NCBI GenBank assembly: GCA_001972305.1
Contig: BDDD01000312.1
Location: 241,900 to 305,899 of the forward strand
Origin: Cephalotus follicularis
Lineage: Eukaryota > Streptophyta > Magnoliopsida > Oxalidales > Cephalotaceae
DNA length: 64,000 bases
Reading direction: 5' to 3'
Below the pieces are notes generated by a model. That model had not been told where the DNA came from. It made no database searches and saw only the letters and a list, made by a program, of their open reading frames with translations. The translations under genes and the position numbers were made by a program. This document shows, piece after piece, positions 22,913 to 34,789 of this stretch (the first letter of the stretch is position 1; each line of letters starts with the position of its first letter).

Positions 22913-25900
22913 GCGAATGTGGTAACTAGGAATTCGGACAGCAGTGATGGAGAGATTCTGATAGCTTCGGCTAATAAAGAATGCAATGTAATGGAAGGTA
23001 AAAATATTACTGATTCGTGGCTTATGGATTCTGCATGTTCATTCCATATGACTCCTAATAAAAATTGGTTTAGTACATATACTGCTTGTGACGCTGGTAG
23101 TGTGTTTATGGGAAATGACTATAGCTGCAAAGTAGTTAGTATTGGGACAATTAAAATTAAAATGTTTGATGGAGTTATGAGAACCCTTACTGACGTTAGG
23201 CATGTCCCTGAATTAAGGAAGAGTTTGATTTCCCTGGGTACCCTAGATAAATTAGGGTACAAGTTCACTGGCTGTGATAACATGCTTAGAGTTTCCAAAG
23301 GAGCATGTGTGATTATGAAAGGTCATCAAGCAGGTACATTGTACAAACTTGTTAGGAGCACTGTTACAGGTGGAGCTGTGGCTGCCTTGGCATCTTTAGA
23401 GACTAGAGGTAACGAAGTAGCGTTGTGGCATATGAGGCTAGGCCACATGAGTGAAAGGGGAATGCAGGAATTACATAAACAAAAATTGCAATTTGAGTTT
23501 CTGTGAATTATGTGTCTATGGGAAGCAGCGACGGGTCAGTTTTAAAGAGGCTTCACACACTAGCAAGGGAGTGCTGGACTATGTGCATACAGATGTCTGG
23601 GGTCCATCTCCGGTCACATCATTTGGTGGAGCATCCTACTTTGTCACATTTGTTGCTGACTATTCCAGAAAGGTATGGGTTTACTTTCTGAAATTTAAAT
23701 CCGATGTATTTACTGTGTTCAAAAGTTGGCGTGCGCAGGTTGAAAATCAAACAGGGAGGAAGTTGAAATACTTACGCAGTGACAACGGTGGCGAGTATAC
23801 AAGCAAAGAATTTGTAGATTTTTGTGCTCAAGAAGGTATTACACGACATTTTATAGTTAGGGGGACCCCGCAACAGAATGGGGTAGCAGAAAGGCTCAAC
23901 CGTACTTTACTGGAGAGAGCTAGGAGCATGAGGCTCAAGTCTGGCTTATCGAAGGCATTCTGGGCAGAGGCAGTGAACACTGCAGCATATTTAATAAATA
24001 GGTCTCCTTCTAAAGCCATTGGAATGAAGACCCTAGAGCAACTTTGGTCAGGTAAACCTGCTGATTATTCAGTTTTGAGAATTTTTGGTTGCCCTGCATA
24101 TGTTCATTTGCAGGATGTTGAGTGGTCGAAGTTGGATTCCAAGTCTAAGAAATGTATTTTTCTTGGGTATGAGCAATGAGTGAAGGGATACAGACTTTGG
24201 GATCCAGTTGAGAAGAAAAGAATAGTCAGTAGGGATGTCGTATTTGATGAAATAGTCATGCTACAGAAGGAGGTTAGAAAAGAAGAGCCTGCCAAAGACA
24301 GAGTACAGATTAATATCCAAAGGAGTCAACACCAGCCCAGGATTGAGTCTATTCAGTCAACTGAACCAGTTCAGGAGATTGAATTTGGTAACCATGATGA
24401 TTCTGTTCATGAGGAGGATACTCAGGAAGATGAAGAGGTTAGCATTGATGTAGTGCAGCAGCAGCAACCATATTCTTTAACTCGTGATAGACCGAGGAGA
24501 GCTCATCGAGCACCACAACGATATGGTTTTGAGGATATGGCTGGTACCATTTTGATGGCTGCAAGTGGAGATCGATGCAGTTATGAGGACATGGTTGGTT
24601 TTGCTATGTTGGCTACAGAGGATGATCCTACCACTTTTCGAGAGGTTGTTACATCCAGAGATTCGATCAAGTGGATGACTGCTATGACAGAAGAGATGGA
24701 GTCCCTACAGAAAAACCGCACTTGGGATTTGGTGGAGCTTCCTAAGGATAAGAAAGCTATTGGGTGCAAGTGGGTGTTTTGCAAGAAGGAAGCGATATCA
24801 GAAAAGGAGGGGGAAAGATTCAAAGCTCGACTTGTTGCGAAAGGGTATTTGTAGAAAGAGGGGGTCGACTACAATGAAATTTTCTCTCCGGTTGTGAAGC
24901 ACACTTCTATTCGGTTCATTTTAGGGATAGTGGCTATGAAGAATATGGAGCTTGAACAGCTTGACGTGAAGACCGCATTTCTCCATGGCACACTTGAGGA
25001 GGACATCTATATGCAGCAGCCTGATGGGTTTAAAGAACCCGGCAAGGAGCGACTTGTGTGTAAGTTGAAGAAGTCGCTTTATGGTCTCAAGCAGTCCCCA
25101 CGGCAATGGTATAGACGCTTTGACACTTTTATGATATCGCATGGGTATAGTTGCAGTGAGTATGATTGTTGCATTTATTTTAAAGTGTTGAAGGATGGCT
25201 CTTATATTTATCTGACACTGTATGTGGACGATATGTTGATTGCTTCTAGTAGTTCTTCTGAGATTTCCAGGTTGAAGAAGATGTTGAGTAGAGAATTCGA
25301 GATGAAGGACATTGGGGCTGCTAGAAAAATTCTTGGTATGGAAATTTATTGAGATCGTCAGAAAAGGAAGCTATGGGTAACTCAGAGTGGGTATGTGAAG
25401 AAGGTTCTTGACAGATTCAGCATGTCTCAGGCCAAAGCAGTCAGAACGCCATTGCCATCTCATTTTAGATTGTCGAAGAATGATTGCCCGAAGGCTTTAG
25501 AGGAAAGAGAGTACATGTCACATGTGCCATATGCAAATGCAGTTGGTTGCTTGATGTATGCGATGATCTGTACAAGGCCTGATATTTCTCATGCAGTGAG
25601 TGTGGTGAGTAAATATATGGAGGATCCGGGAAAAGAGCATTGGGCAGCTGTGAAGTGGATTCTCAGGTACTTGGCTGGAACAGTTGATGTGGGTATTGAG
25701 TTTGGCAGAGATGGAGCAACAGATAGTGTAATTGGCTATGTTGATTATGACTATGCAGGGGACCTAGATGCGAGGAGGTCCACGACTGGGTATGTCTACA
25801 CTTATGGTGGAGGTCTTATTTAATGGAGGTCAATTTTGCAGCCTACTACAGCATTATCCACTACAGAGGCAGAATATATGGCAGTGACGAAAAGTGCTAA

Positions 25901-26189
25901 AGAAGCTCTTTGGCTAAAGGGTTTCATAGGAAGTCTTGGGGTTCAACAGGATGGTATTCGTTTGTATTGTGACAGTCAGAGTGCGATTCATTTGGTAAAG
26001 AATCAGGTGTTTCATGCTAGAACGAAGCACATAGAGGTTTGGTACCACAAGATTAGAGAATGGGTGGAATCAGGATAAATTCTGTTGACAAAGATTCACA
26101 CCAAAGAGAATGCAGCTGACATGTTAACTAAAGACATTTCGGCAGAGAAGTTCAAGCATTGCTTGGACTTAATCCAGGTTGTTTCCCAT
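22913..26189 (+). pseudogene. Copia pol: protease, integrase, reverse transcriptase, RNase H
   Basis: Domains in order are: protease near 23,019 (WLMDSACSFHM, where D-S-A stands for the usual D-S/T-G); the integrase zinc region (LWHMRLGHM), broken by a frameshift near 23,490; the integrase core (HTDVWGP, RSDNGGEYTSKEF, PQQNGVAERLNRTLLERARS); reverse transcriptase from about 24,650 (WVFCKKEAISEKEGERFKAR, KTAFLHGTLEEDIYMQQPDG, YVDDMLIASSS); and RNase H (TEAEYMAVTKSAKEALWLKG, DSQSAIHLVKN, ARTKHIEV). In-frame stops are TGA 24177, TAG 24852, TGA 25350, TAA 25821 and TAA 26076. All domains are present, but the polyprotein cannot be made. Confidence 0.93.
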
Positions 26190-26298
26190 TGATGTGAGAT
26201 GAGATGGTGCACTCCTCCCTAAAGTGGGGTGTGTGTGGCGGCAGAGATTGGTGCTATGATTTTCTTTTGGGGATGGATTTAAAGCCAATGTGGAGATT

Positions 26299-26668
26299 GT
26301 TGATTATTGGCTTAGATCCTAGTGGGCCGGTTGGCTCGTATTTTGTGTTGAGTGGGCTGCCCGCAGAGCGGGCCTTTGATTGGAGTCGGGGTGCTGCGGG
26401 CCTTTGATTGGGTTCGGGGCAGCACCCCGACCCGAATTTTAGAGGAGGTATTTATATGCTTGTAAAACACCCTATTATGGTTAATTAAGAATTGAGAGTG
26501 TTAGACGGCTGCACATATTGTGAGGGCGCCGTAGAGAGCTTGTACTCCTTCTCAATTCATTTTTCATAGTGGATTTCTTGTACTGCTGCCGTGGTTTTTT
26601 TCCCGAAAGGGTTATCCACGTAAATCGTGTGTTGTCCCTTATTTTGTTTCGCACCTTATTTTCTTACA
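26299..26668 (+). repeat. 3' LTR of the full-length copia
   Basis: 370 bp, 28 bp longer than the 5' LTR because of a local duplication of 'gcgggcctttgatt' plus adjoining bases at about 26,366-26,412. Otherwise closely similar to 21736-22077. Confidence 0.93.
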
Positions 26669-27415
26669 TCTAAGAAGGAATGAAAGTGAGCTCCGCCGTT
26701 GTAGTTGCCATAACCATGTATTCTGTCTCGACACAAGAACGTGATACCGTAGGCTGTTTCTTTGTACTCCAAGAAAACAAATTAGAACCAAGACAAATTA
26801 GAACCAAGAATAGTACAAAAGCCTGTGGTTGAGCGACGAGTGATAGGACACCTAGCCCAATCCGAGTCTGAAAAAGCATATAGTCGAAGAGAACTATTGC
26901 AAAGAATTCGAATACCCATCTCAAGAGTACTACTAATGTACCTAAGAATTCTTTTCACCGTCTGAAATTGGTCACTAGTTGGATTATGCATGTATTGACA
27001 TACAATGTTCACAGCATAAGACAAGTAAGGTCGAGTGAGGGTGAGGTATTGTAGGGCTCCTACAATACTTTTATATTGAGTATGATCCGAAAGGGTAGTG
27101 TTATGGACTAGTTTTTGAGATGGTTTAAGAGACATAGGAGTGTAAATGGTTAAAGCTATAAAACTAGATCAAATGAGTATATCTCTTGCATATTTAGACT
27201 GAGACAAAAATATACTATGGGGTGTTTGAGTGACTTATATACCGAGAAAGCAATGTAAATGACCTAGATCCTTCATTCAAAAAGAACTATTCAAGACAGT
27301 CACTAAGTATCGATAAGCTTTGTGTTATCTCCGGTCAAGACAATATCATCGACATAAAGGAGTTGAATAAGTGTATTGCAAGAGAATCCATATTCCAGCA
27401 AGAAATGACTAAATC
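26669..27415 (-). pseudogene. Older copia remnant: reverse transcriptase and RNase H (right piece)
   Basis: Minus-strand translation reads LLYVDDIVLTGDNTKLID (RT active site YVDD, about 27,360-27,305), then QYKSIVGALQYLTLTRPYLS and FSDSDWARCPITRRSTTGFC, then CVETEYMVMATTTAEL. These are the RT C-terminus and RNase H of a Ty1/copia element. Frame breaks are present. Upstream RT, integrase and protease are missing at the junction with the LTR that begins at 27416. Confidence 0.87.
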
Positions 27416-27779
27416 TGTCACGCCCCGAATCGTGGGATTGGGCCCCACGATTCGACACGTGGCATTCCGTACAATGATCATCATAATTAAGCATGAAATT
27501 TAAAACTTAATAAAATAAAAAACTCAATATCCTTTATTTATTGTGTGGATTACAGACCCAGTTCAAATCAAATAAATTACATCATCATAAACCAGAATAA
27601 AATAAAATAAAATAAAATAAATACATAATTTATTTCTGCGATTGCATCCGTGGAAGCGTACGGTAGAGGAGGAGAACTTACTGTACCTTCTTATCCTTGC
27701 CGCTGCTGCGATGTGCCTCCGCTATCTGTACCTGTACCTGGCCCATTCAAAAGAATGGGTCAGCAACCCTGAGGGTTGT

Positions 27780-28035
27780 GTAGGTCACCTATGGTCATGG
27801 TCAATATACATGGTTCACCTTTGGGATCACCAGCCCGTGGAATTCTCCTCCGGTTCACCTACTGAGCGGTTCACCCTTTGCTCACCTGCTCGCGGTTCAC
27901 CTCTTGGATCACCAGCCTAGGCGGAATTCACCCTTAGGTTCACCATTGGCGGTTCGCCCGAGGATCACCAGCCTCGCGGAATTCACCCCATAGGTTCACC
28001 AGCTTGGCGGACTTCTCCCCCATTGGGCTCACCAG
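27780..28035. repeat. Degenerate GGTTCACC repeats inside the long LTR
   Basis: The words GGTTCACC, GGATCACCAGCC and GGAATTCACC recur about every 50-60 bp. Units are too diverged for an exact consensus by eye. Confidence 0.6.
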
Positions 28036-29421
28036 CCTGCTATAATCCTTAAATTACATTTGCTAATTCCATTCATTTATTTCTTTAACCTTTACAATGC
28101 CTTCCATTCTTTTAACATTTAAATTCATCCTTTATGCATAGCAAAACGCCGTTAGAACCAAGGTAAAACGCACTGCATGGGTTAAGTGCTAAAACGCACC
28201 GTTTGGCTTAATCTCTCCTTCTTCATTCGTTGCGTGCATGCCCAGAGATTTTTAAACGTTGGCGCCAAGCTTACCTTCGTCTTCCTTCAGCCGAAACCAT
28301 GGCGCTTAATGGCGCGCATCCGAGACGGTGGCAGTGGACAAAGGTGACCCTTAAATTTAATCCTCGGAAGCCTGGCGCTGCTAGCAGTGGACGACTTGAC
28401 GGTTGCAGGTCGACCATGGTGCCCTGTTATATGGCGCATTCTCGGGCTGAGCAGAGGAGAGCGCGAGGCGTCTTCGTGGAGAGCTCGGGCCCTGTTCCAT
28501 GCATGGGACGCATGGACCTGCTTCCTCGGACGCCTGGAACCAACGCGTCCTCGGCAGCGTCTTCGAAAACATACTGGTTCTTCATCTCTGGCGTCATGGC
28601 AGAGGATACCACACATGGCAGAGGACAGGGACGTCCTCTGCGCATGGTGTCCTCAGCATCTCTGGTCCTCTGCTCCTGTGCTCAGCCGATGACACCTCGG
28701 CAGGTCACCTCGGCGCTCGGCAATGGCACCTCGGGCATGGCAGTGGCACCTCGTCTCGGACATGGGAACTTGGCTCCTCACCTCGGACATGGGAGCTTAG
28801 CTCCTCATCTCGGATGTGGGAGCTTGTCACCGTTGCCTGCATAGGGCGCATGCAAGGCACAATGATGAGCTTAACATGATATCCTCTGAAGTGTGTTCCA
28901 TGCGTTTACGTTGGTGCCTCCTCTACTTCCCACAGGCAGGCGCACGACACTGTATGCTTGCTCAGCGCATCACGCCAACATGCCCAATAATGCCCAGCAT
29001 GATAGCATCTCGGGTGCCTAGCAATGGCACCTCGGACGCACGATATGGGTTCCTCAGTGCTGCCAATGGTCCTTGCACAATGACAGTAGTGGGGAGCGCA
29101 TGGAGAGGACAGAGGTACCTCGGCAGTGTCCTTCTTGACATGTGGCCGAGATGGCGCCTTAGTGCGCATGCCCAGTTCCTCTTCCTCTCTATATTGTACA
29201 TAATTACATATATACGTGCACTTTTATCATGTCAAGCAGTCCATTAACTAGCATTTATATATATATATATCATCTGTCTTAAATCAAGCATCATGGGCAG
29301 AGGACACACACAGCAGACAAACCATAAAACACAGAGACCAACATCAACATATAACAAACCACACACACACATGCTGGTAGGCACTCGGGTATAGAGCAAC
29401 CTACCTGGAGTTGGTTGGAAA

Positions 29422-29960
29422 CGGAGATCGTCTTCTTGCTCCTTGCCAAGGATCTCCACGCCTCAAGTGATCTATTTCTCCTTCACTGGTTTTATTTCCT
29501 CACTTCCCAGGAGATGGCACACTCCAACAAATATATATATGTGGGCAGGGGCCCTTCTCCCTTGTCTTCTTCCTCCTTTTTCCAGCAGTTGGTCCCTCCC
29601 ACTTATGCCTCCTTTCCTCTCTCGACATTTCTAGAACTAGTGTCTGTGAGAAAATGCCAAAAGCACAATCCATGACCAAACGGAGATCGCCCTCTTGCTC
29701 CTCAATTCCTGGACTTCTTTTCTTGCCAAGGACTCCCACACTTCCAATCGTCTCTTCCCTTTACTCTTGTTCACCTCCCTTTCACTCCCATAAAGTGGGT
29801 ATTTAAAGGCTGAAGCAGGGACCTCCTCTTGTCTTCTTCTTCTCCTTTTGCCAGCAGTTGGTCCCCCCACTTTTGCCTCCTTTCCTCTCTCGACATTTCT
29901 AGAACTAGTGTCTGTGAGAAAATGCCAAAAGCACAATCCATGACCACCCTTGTCCTTTTA
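29422..29960. repeat. Tandem duplication (about 270 bp) inside the long LTR
   Basis: The block containing 'cctcctttcctctctcgaca', 'tttctagaactagtgtctgt' and 'gagaaaatgccaaaagcaca' occurs at about 29,608-29,672 and again near 29,877-29,941, a shift of about 270 bp. The upstream word GGAGATCG (29,424 and 29,693) shows the same offset. Confidence 0.8.
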
Positions 29961-30252
29961 TACTTGCCATCCGAAGCTCCTAGAATTTTCAAGAAATTCT
30001 GCACGAAGGTAGGCTTCTATTGCAGGCTTGGGCTGGATTCCCTATTTGGCCTTTCCTTCTTCAATTGAGCCATTTGCATAATGCTATATTAATTTTGGCC
30101 CAAATAAGAAAAACAATTCTTAAGCCCATGATCATAATTTATATCACATTAAGGCCCAAATAAATTCATAATAAATTCGGGTCCAGCCCAAAAAGGGGGA
30201 AAATAATTACAAGGCCCAATAATAATATTTTAAAATATTTAGGGCTCTTACA

Positions 30253-31080
30253 TTACCAGCCTCGATGTAGGTGTAGACTGCCATAGACCATGTTGAATAA
30301 TTCGTACCATCAAGTTTTGGTAATGTTGTTTGCAATCCAGTTAGGCCATAAAGTACACTCTATGAGGTATTAACAAAGTTAGAAATTACTGAGTCAGATG
30401 CAGAAGACATCATATTCGCTCACAATGACAAATCACTCGACAAAATAAGACAGCCCTAAAACAACACCCAGTAATTCCAGGCCACACAATCCACTGTAAG
30501 CCACTGAACCACTGTCCACCGAAACAGGCCACACAATCCAGACACAATACGTACGGTAGATGAGGCCACGCCTACTGTCACACAATCATACACGTACAAC
30601 ACTGTCACAACATACCAACAGCCACCAACAGCCCACACCAACTACACGCTGGAAACCAGCACCAAAGAACACAACCCACAAAACACAGCCGTGCCGAACA
30701 GGTTCAAGGCATTATACATCAACACTGAACAGAAGAGACTTGCACCAGACAGAGACAAGAGAAGGAGGACATGACCGGAGCAGATGTCGGCGCGAAATAG
30801 AAGCGGGGAAGACGATTGGCACGGAGAAGACGATCGCGCCAGAGAACACGATCGGCGCCGAGAAGACGATCGCGCCAGAGAACACGATCGGCGACGACGA
30901 CGGGGCAGTGCGGGGTTATGGTTTCGCAGCAGTGTGGCGCTAGGGTTAAGACTTTTGTGGTTAGGGTTTCCATTGTAGAGAATAGGACGACACGGCGACG
31001 CAGCGCTAGGGGTTTTTTTTTTTGTGTTTTTTTTTTTTTTTTACGAAACCCTAATAATAACCTTTCGCTCTGATACCATG
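30253..31080 (-). pseudogene. Copia leader and gag N-terminal fragment
   Basis: On the minus strand ATGGTATCAGAGCGAAAGG at about 31,079-31,061 is a copia primer-binding site. A GC-rich leader follows. It contains a 36-bp tandem repeat (GACGATCGCGCCAGAGAACA, starts 30,829 and 30,865). Then comes a short gag start, MMSSASDSVISNFVN, with an early stop and KLDGTNYSTWSMAVYTYIEA running to 30,253, where the long LTR interrupts it. It may be the 5' end of the same old copia as 26669-27415, with the middle deleted, or a different element. Confidence 0.7.
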
Positions 31081-31400
31081 TGAAGTAAATTAGTGAAACT
31101 CAAAAATCAATTATGTTATGCTAAACAGGAAAGCCATATATATAGGTTTATTACATAGATGTGGGCTTCTTTGCTAAACCCAATTTGTATAAGTAAAATA
31201 TTAACGATAACAGTAATTAAATACGCAAAAGTAAAGATCAAATAATATAATAAAAATATAACTAATCGAGAAAATTCTAAAACAAATAATCCAATTAGTG
31301 TGGCTTTCATAATGAAATTTTGGGTTGGCTATTTTTAGTGATGCCGAGAATTAGGTGAAACTAGTTTGTATTAAAGTTTGATAATCTCACATTAAATGTG
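31081..31400 (-). repeat. Probable 5' LTR of the copia fragment
   Basis: The sequence abutting the primer-binding site reads on the minus strand ...TTTACTTCACA, a suitable LTR end. It contains TATATATAGG near 31,137. The far boundary and any partner LTR were not found, so the end coordinate is approximate. Confidence 0.4.
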
Positions 31401-32490
31401 GTGGCTCAATCATTGCCCTAGTAGTATAATGCAACCACCAACAATAAGGAATTAAGCAGCCATTGGCATTGTACTGCGCCCATCTATAACAATGCTGGAT
31501 GAAGTAACCATATATCAAAAGAACCTCTACCCGCAAAAATACACTTGTTAGCGTGTTAGTATCATAGGAAGCTCATGATCCTTGCATCATTTGACATACT
31601 CTTCAGGTGACAGTAAACATGGTCTACTCACAATCAAAGCATAGCAATCCTTCTTTTGCCCTCCAAATTACATATTCATCTCCAGGACTTTCAATTACTT
31701 TGAAGTTCTATTACAATTCTTCTACACTTTCTGGTTCAACTAGTTTCTGCCCTATTTTGTTAGTATTGTTTTCTGTAATTGGTGTGATTCGAACCCTGTT
31801 AGACGAGAAATACTTACAAGAACCTGATCCATGTGAAACAGATGAGACAAAAAGTAATAATAACAAAATCTTTAATTTCGTGGTCTAATTAGCTGCAGGA
31901 GTTGGTGATTTTGGGAGAGAGAGATATATTAAATTAATTATTTGTAAGGTTTGAGGCTTGGGGCCAATTGTTATAGACCTTGCCAACCAAGCCGAGAAGA
32001 CCATAAAAACCAAACCAAATCTTCCTTCCGGCTGGGTTCAGTTGAAAATCTCGGTTTGTTTGTCCACTCCTATTATACATAGCCTACCAAAGATGTGAAA
32101 CTCAATATTTAGCTTCTAGGCCATGCATGGGATGCATCTACTTGTTTGCGCACTCCTATCCTATAAACTTGTACAAATAACATGAATGCTTCACAAATAA
32201 AGATTAAAACAAGCACATGTAATGCTGGGCAATTTTCATATAGAAAATAATTGAGTGAAAAAAATCAAAAGCATTCATTTTCGTAGAGCAACCTCAATAA
32301 ACCCAAAGTACCATCCTATAAAAAGTTACCAATTTTATAATAATAATTGGGTCTGCTACATGGAGCATATACATTATTCTGCACAAATATCAAGTGGAGT
32401 CGGAAAAACCTCACCAGACTGGCAGACTCTATGTACATGTAATGCTAGGCAATTTTCTCATTATGTAAGTGATGTCTCTTTTCTACCACA
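31401..32490. other. Intergenic DNA
   Basis: No supportable gene. A forward open stretch at 31607-31888 has one hydrophobic segment but no ATG context, splice signal or recognised family. The part near 32,490 is the 3' flank of the RING-finger gene. Confidence 0.4.
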
Positions 32491-34291
32491 TTACATTAGG
32501 TACTCATAGTGCATTACGAACAAAGCATCGGGAATATCCTTAGGCAAGCTGTTTATATAAAGATAGAAGCGCAACATGTCCTCCTTCAGTACAGTTTGAG
32601 TGTCAACCACATCGTGGCCGCATGTGAGAACCCACAAATCTTCTGAATTTACTCTTTTCAAACTACCCCTGCAAAACGGGCAAGATTCCGATCTTGTGTT
32701 CCTGAAACATCGTAAGAGAAAATAAAAGAGTGTTAAACTTTAAAACTAAGAAATTATTCCATTGCTAACAATAAACAGTAGATCATCTTGGATAAGGAAA
32801 GAAATGAATCACAGGAAGCTCATATACCAATCATGGTAGCAGTTGATACACATTGAATGGCAGCAGTTTGGCAACACCATTTTGGTGCAAGGCTCCAAAC
32901 AGATTCCACATTCATCTTCTCTGTCCATGTCCACATCTGAAAGTTTGCTCTTATCCTCTAATCTCTTCCTGACAACCATTTGGAAACTGTGATCTTCCTC
33001 TTGAGTTATATCCAGCTCTGAGGAATTACAATGGAGTCGCTGAAGAGATGGTAAGATAACAGCTGCAATTTTACATCAATAAGTGCATGCAAAAATAAAA
33101 TTTTAGAGCAAGAATTGGAACATGTCATACAACATGTGAAATACCAGATTTTTTTAATCAAAATTCCATGCACTTTAAGTTTGAATTGCCCTAATTGTGT
33201 TGTAAACATGGCATGCCACAGTTTCTTATCCGCAAGATGCGCAATTCCCTAATAGATGCTATACTAAAATAAAAGATGAGATTACATACTGTAGAATTCC
33301 CTAATTGTAGCTTTCCTTCCATATGAAGAAACATTCGGCCTCCCATCTGAGCATACCTGGAGAAATAAGTAATTATTAGCACTCCTATTTGAAGAACTCT
33401 AATTTCAGAAATCGTAAGGAACTGGTAATTTACAATTTCCTGATAAAATAGACAACTGCATTCACATTAGAAAGAAAGTTCAGGTAATTAAAAACTAACC
33501 TTATACACAACAATGTGGTAGAGGTTTAAGTAACTTGAAAGCAGACATGTACATGAGCAGTCCAGGCATTGAAGCAGAAACAGGAAAATGGGAGCCAAGT
33601 GATTGTAAACTAGTTTCATTTGAAGACAAGAACCACCCTTGCCTCTCGGAATAGAAGCTGCCCTGCAAACACGTTTCAACAATAAATCAGTTGTACTGGC
33701 CACCTATGCAGATAACTTTTATAGTTTAACACTGTGTAGGTACATAGCAAAGTCATAAACTGATTACACAGAAACATCATCACCATCATCATACGAACAG
33801 AGAGATAAATTAACAAAAATGGCATGTTCTAACATAGTAGTATGCTCTGTGAATACTAAAATTCAAGGCAAACGCAACATCAGAATTCTTTTTCATTTGC
33901 AAATTTATGGCGAGCCGAACATTTCACAGATTATTTCTACTACAGAAACAAAGGATTACAGTCATTCTTCTACACAGGATTCATATTCAAACAACCATAT
34001 AAACCTCAAAAAATACTGATTTTTTTTTTTAAAAGTAAACAATACAATGATTCATAAACCATAATAAAGAAGATACATCAGATAACAATAGATAGAAATT
34101 TTTTTATATATCCAATTAAACATTTTTCAATTGTAAAATATCATAATTGAAATATTATCCATCCCTCGAAAGGATAACTTCAGTAAAACACAAAAAAAAT
34201 GTACCTCCCTAGTAGTGATGGAAACTTTCTGGGTTTCTCGTAATACCATAGTACTAAAAAGTTGCAGCCTCAAAGCAGTGAACTGCGCGCT

Positions 34292-34330
<39 letters not shown>

Positions 34331-34444
34331 GGAAGAAAAAGAGAGAGAAACTCACAGCATATTAGCATGTTGAATATCAGCCTCAAGGACCTTAAGGGAA
34401 TCTTGGTAAGAGGACCTAACATCAAGCTCATAATAATCCATCAT
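32491..34444 (-). CDS. RING-type E3 ubiquitin-protein ligase, AIRP2-like
   Basis: Five minus-strand exons, GT-AG introns and consistent phases: 34444-34356, 33662-33500, 33356-33290, 33062-32828 and 32701-32491 (765 nt, 254 aa). The N-terminus YQDSLKVLEADIQHANML and the middle QMKLVYNHLAPIFLFLLQ match the plant AIRP2 family. So do RKATIREFYTVILPSLQRL and, after the RING, CPFCRGSLKRVNSEDLWVLT. The RING (residues 158-195) shows C158, C161, C173, H175, C178, C181, C192 and C195, so all eight zinc ligands are present. AIRP2 of Arabidopsis is a cytosolic E3 ligase acting positively in abscisic-acid and drought responses; that role here is inference from similarity. Two ATGs in tandem (34444, 34441) are possible starts. 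The gene looks intact. Confidence 0.92.
34295..34326. repeat. (GC)n/(AC)n microsatellite in intron 1 of the RING gene
   Basis: An alternating GCGCGC run passes into about 13 AC dinucleotides. It lies about 30 bases inside the first intron, so length changes could affect splicing but not coding. Confidence 0.9.
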
Positions 34445-34789
34445 CACTCTCTCCCCTTAAACCAAAATATTGGAGTAATGATCACTAAAGTGTTGTTGAT
34501 TAAGTTGTGTTTTTGAGCTGTTACCAAAACCTAAAACAAGAGCGCTTCATTCTTTGCGTGCTTTTTGAAATTTGATTTATTGTGGATTTTATTTATTTAT
34601 GCTATTCATCTACTTGCTATGCTGTTTGTTTGTTTTCTTGACTTGGCTCTCTTTTGACTGCTTTCATTGCTTTTGTTGAGCAGGTGTGTGGGTTAAGATA
34701 GAGGACCACTTGTTACTTCATACTATTCTATTGCGCTGACTCATAGTGGGCCTTAATGGCCTACGCCTATTGGTTACGTTGAACTCAAA

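Larger units (their letters stand above)
21736..26668 (+). mobile_element. Full-length Ty1/copia retrotransposon, TSD TCTAA, coding region defective
   Basis: The LTRs at 21736-22077 and 26299-26668 are both TGTTGATTATTG...TTTTCTTACA. A perfect TCTAA flanks the element. The primer-binding site TGGTATCAGAG lies at 22080-22090, and a purine-rich tract (AAAGCCAATGTGGAGAT) ends at 26298. The order gag, protease, integrase, reverse transcriptase, RNase H is that of Ty1/copia. The LTRs differ by about a dozen substitutions and three indels, so the insertion is fairly recent but not new. Gag and pol carry several stops and one frameshift, so this copy cannot make its own proteins. It is nested in an older minus-strand copia. 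Confidence 0.95.
27416..30252 (-). mobile_element. Long gypsy-type LTR, probably solo, without matching TSD
   Basis: Starts TGTCACGCCCCGAATCGTGG and ends AGGGCTCTTACA on the plus strand. On the minus strand this is TGTAAGAGCCC...GGGGCGTGACA, the end pattern of long plant chromovirus LTRs. It is about 2.84 kb with no gag, pol, primer-binding site or polypurine tract inside. It contains an (AAAAT)n tract near 27,598-27,622, degenerate GGTTCACC-type repeats (27,780-28,030), a GC-rich part (28,230-29,170) and a roughly 270-bp tandem duplication (29,422-29,960). Flanking 5-mers (AAATC and TTACC) do not match, so it is not a simple insertion footprint. Confidence 0.7.

Noticed and set aside
28230-29247. 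Long overlapping open frames on both strands
   Set aside because: They lie in the GC-rich part of a long LTR, where stops are rare by composition. No domain is seen.
31607-31888. Forward open frame with a hydrophobic segment
   Set aside because: It opens at a non-ATG codon, has no splice partners and no recognisable family; treated as intergenic.
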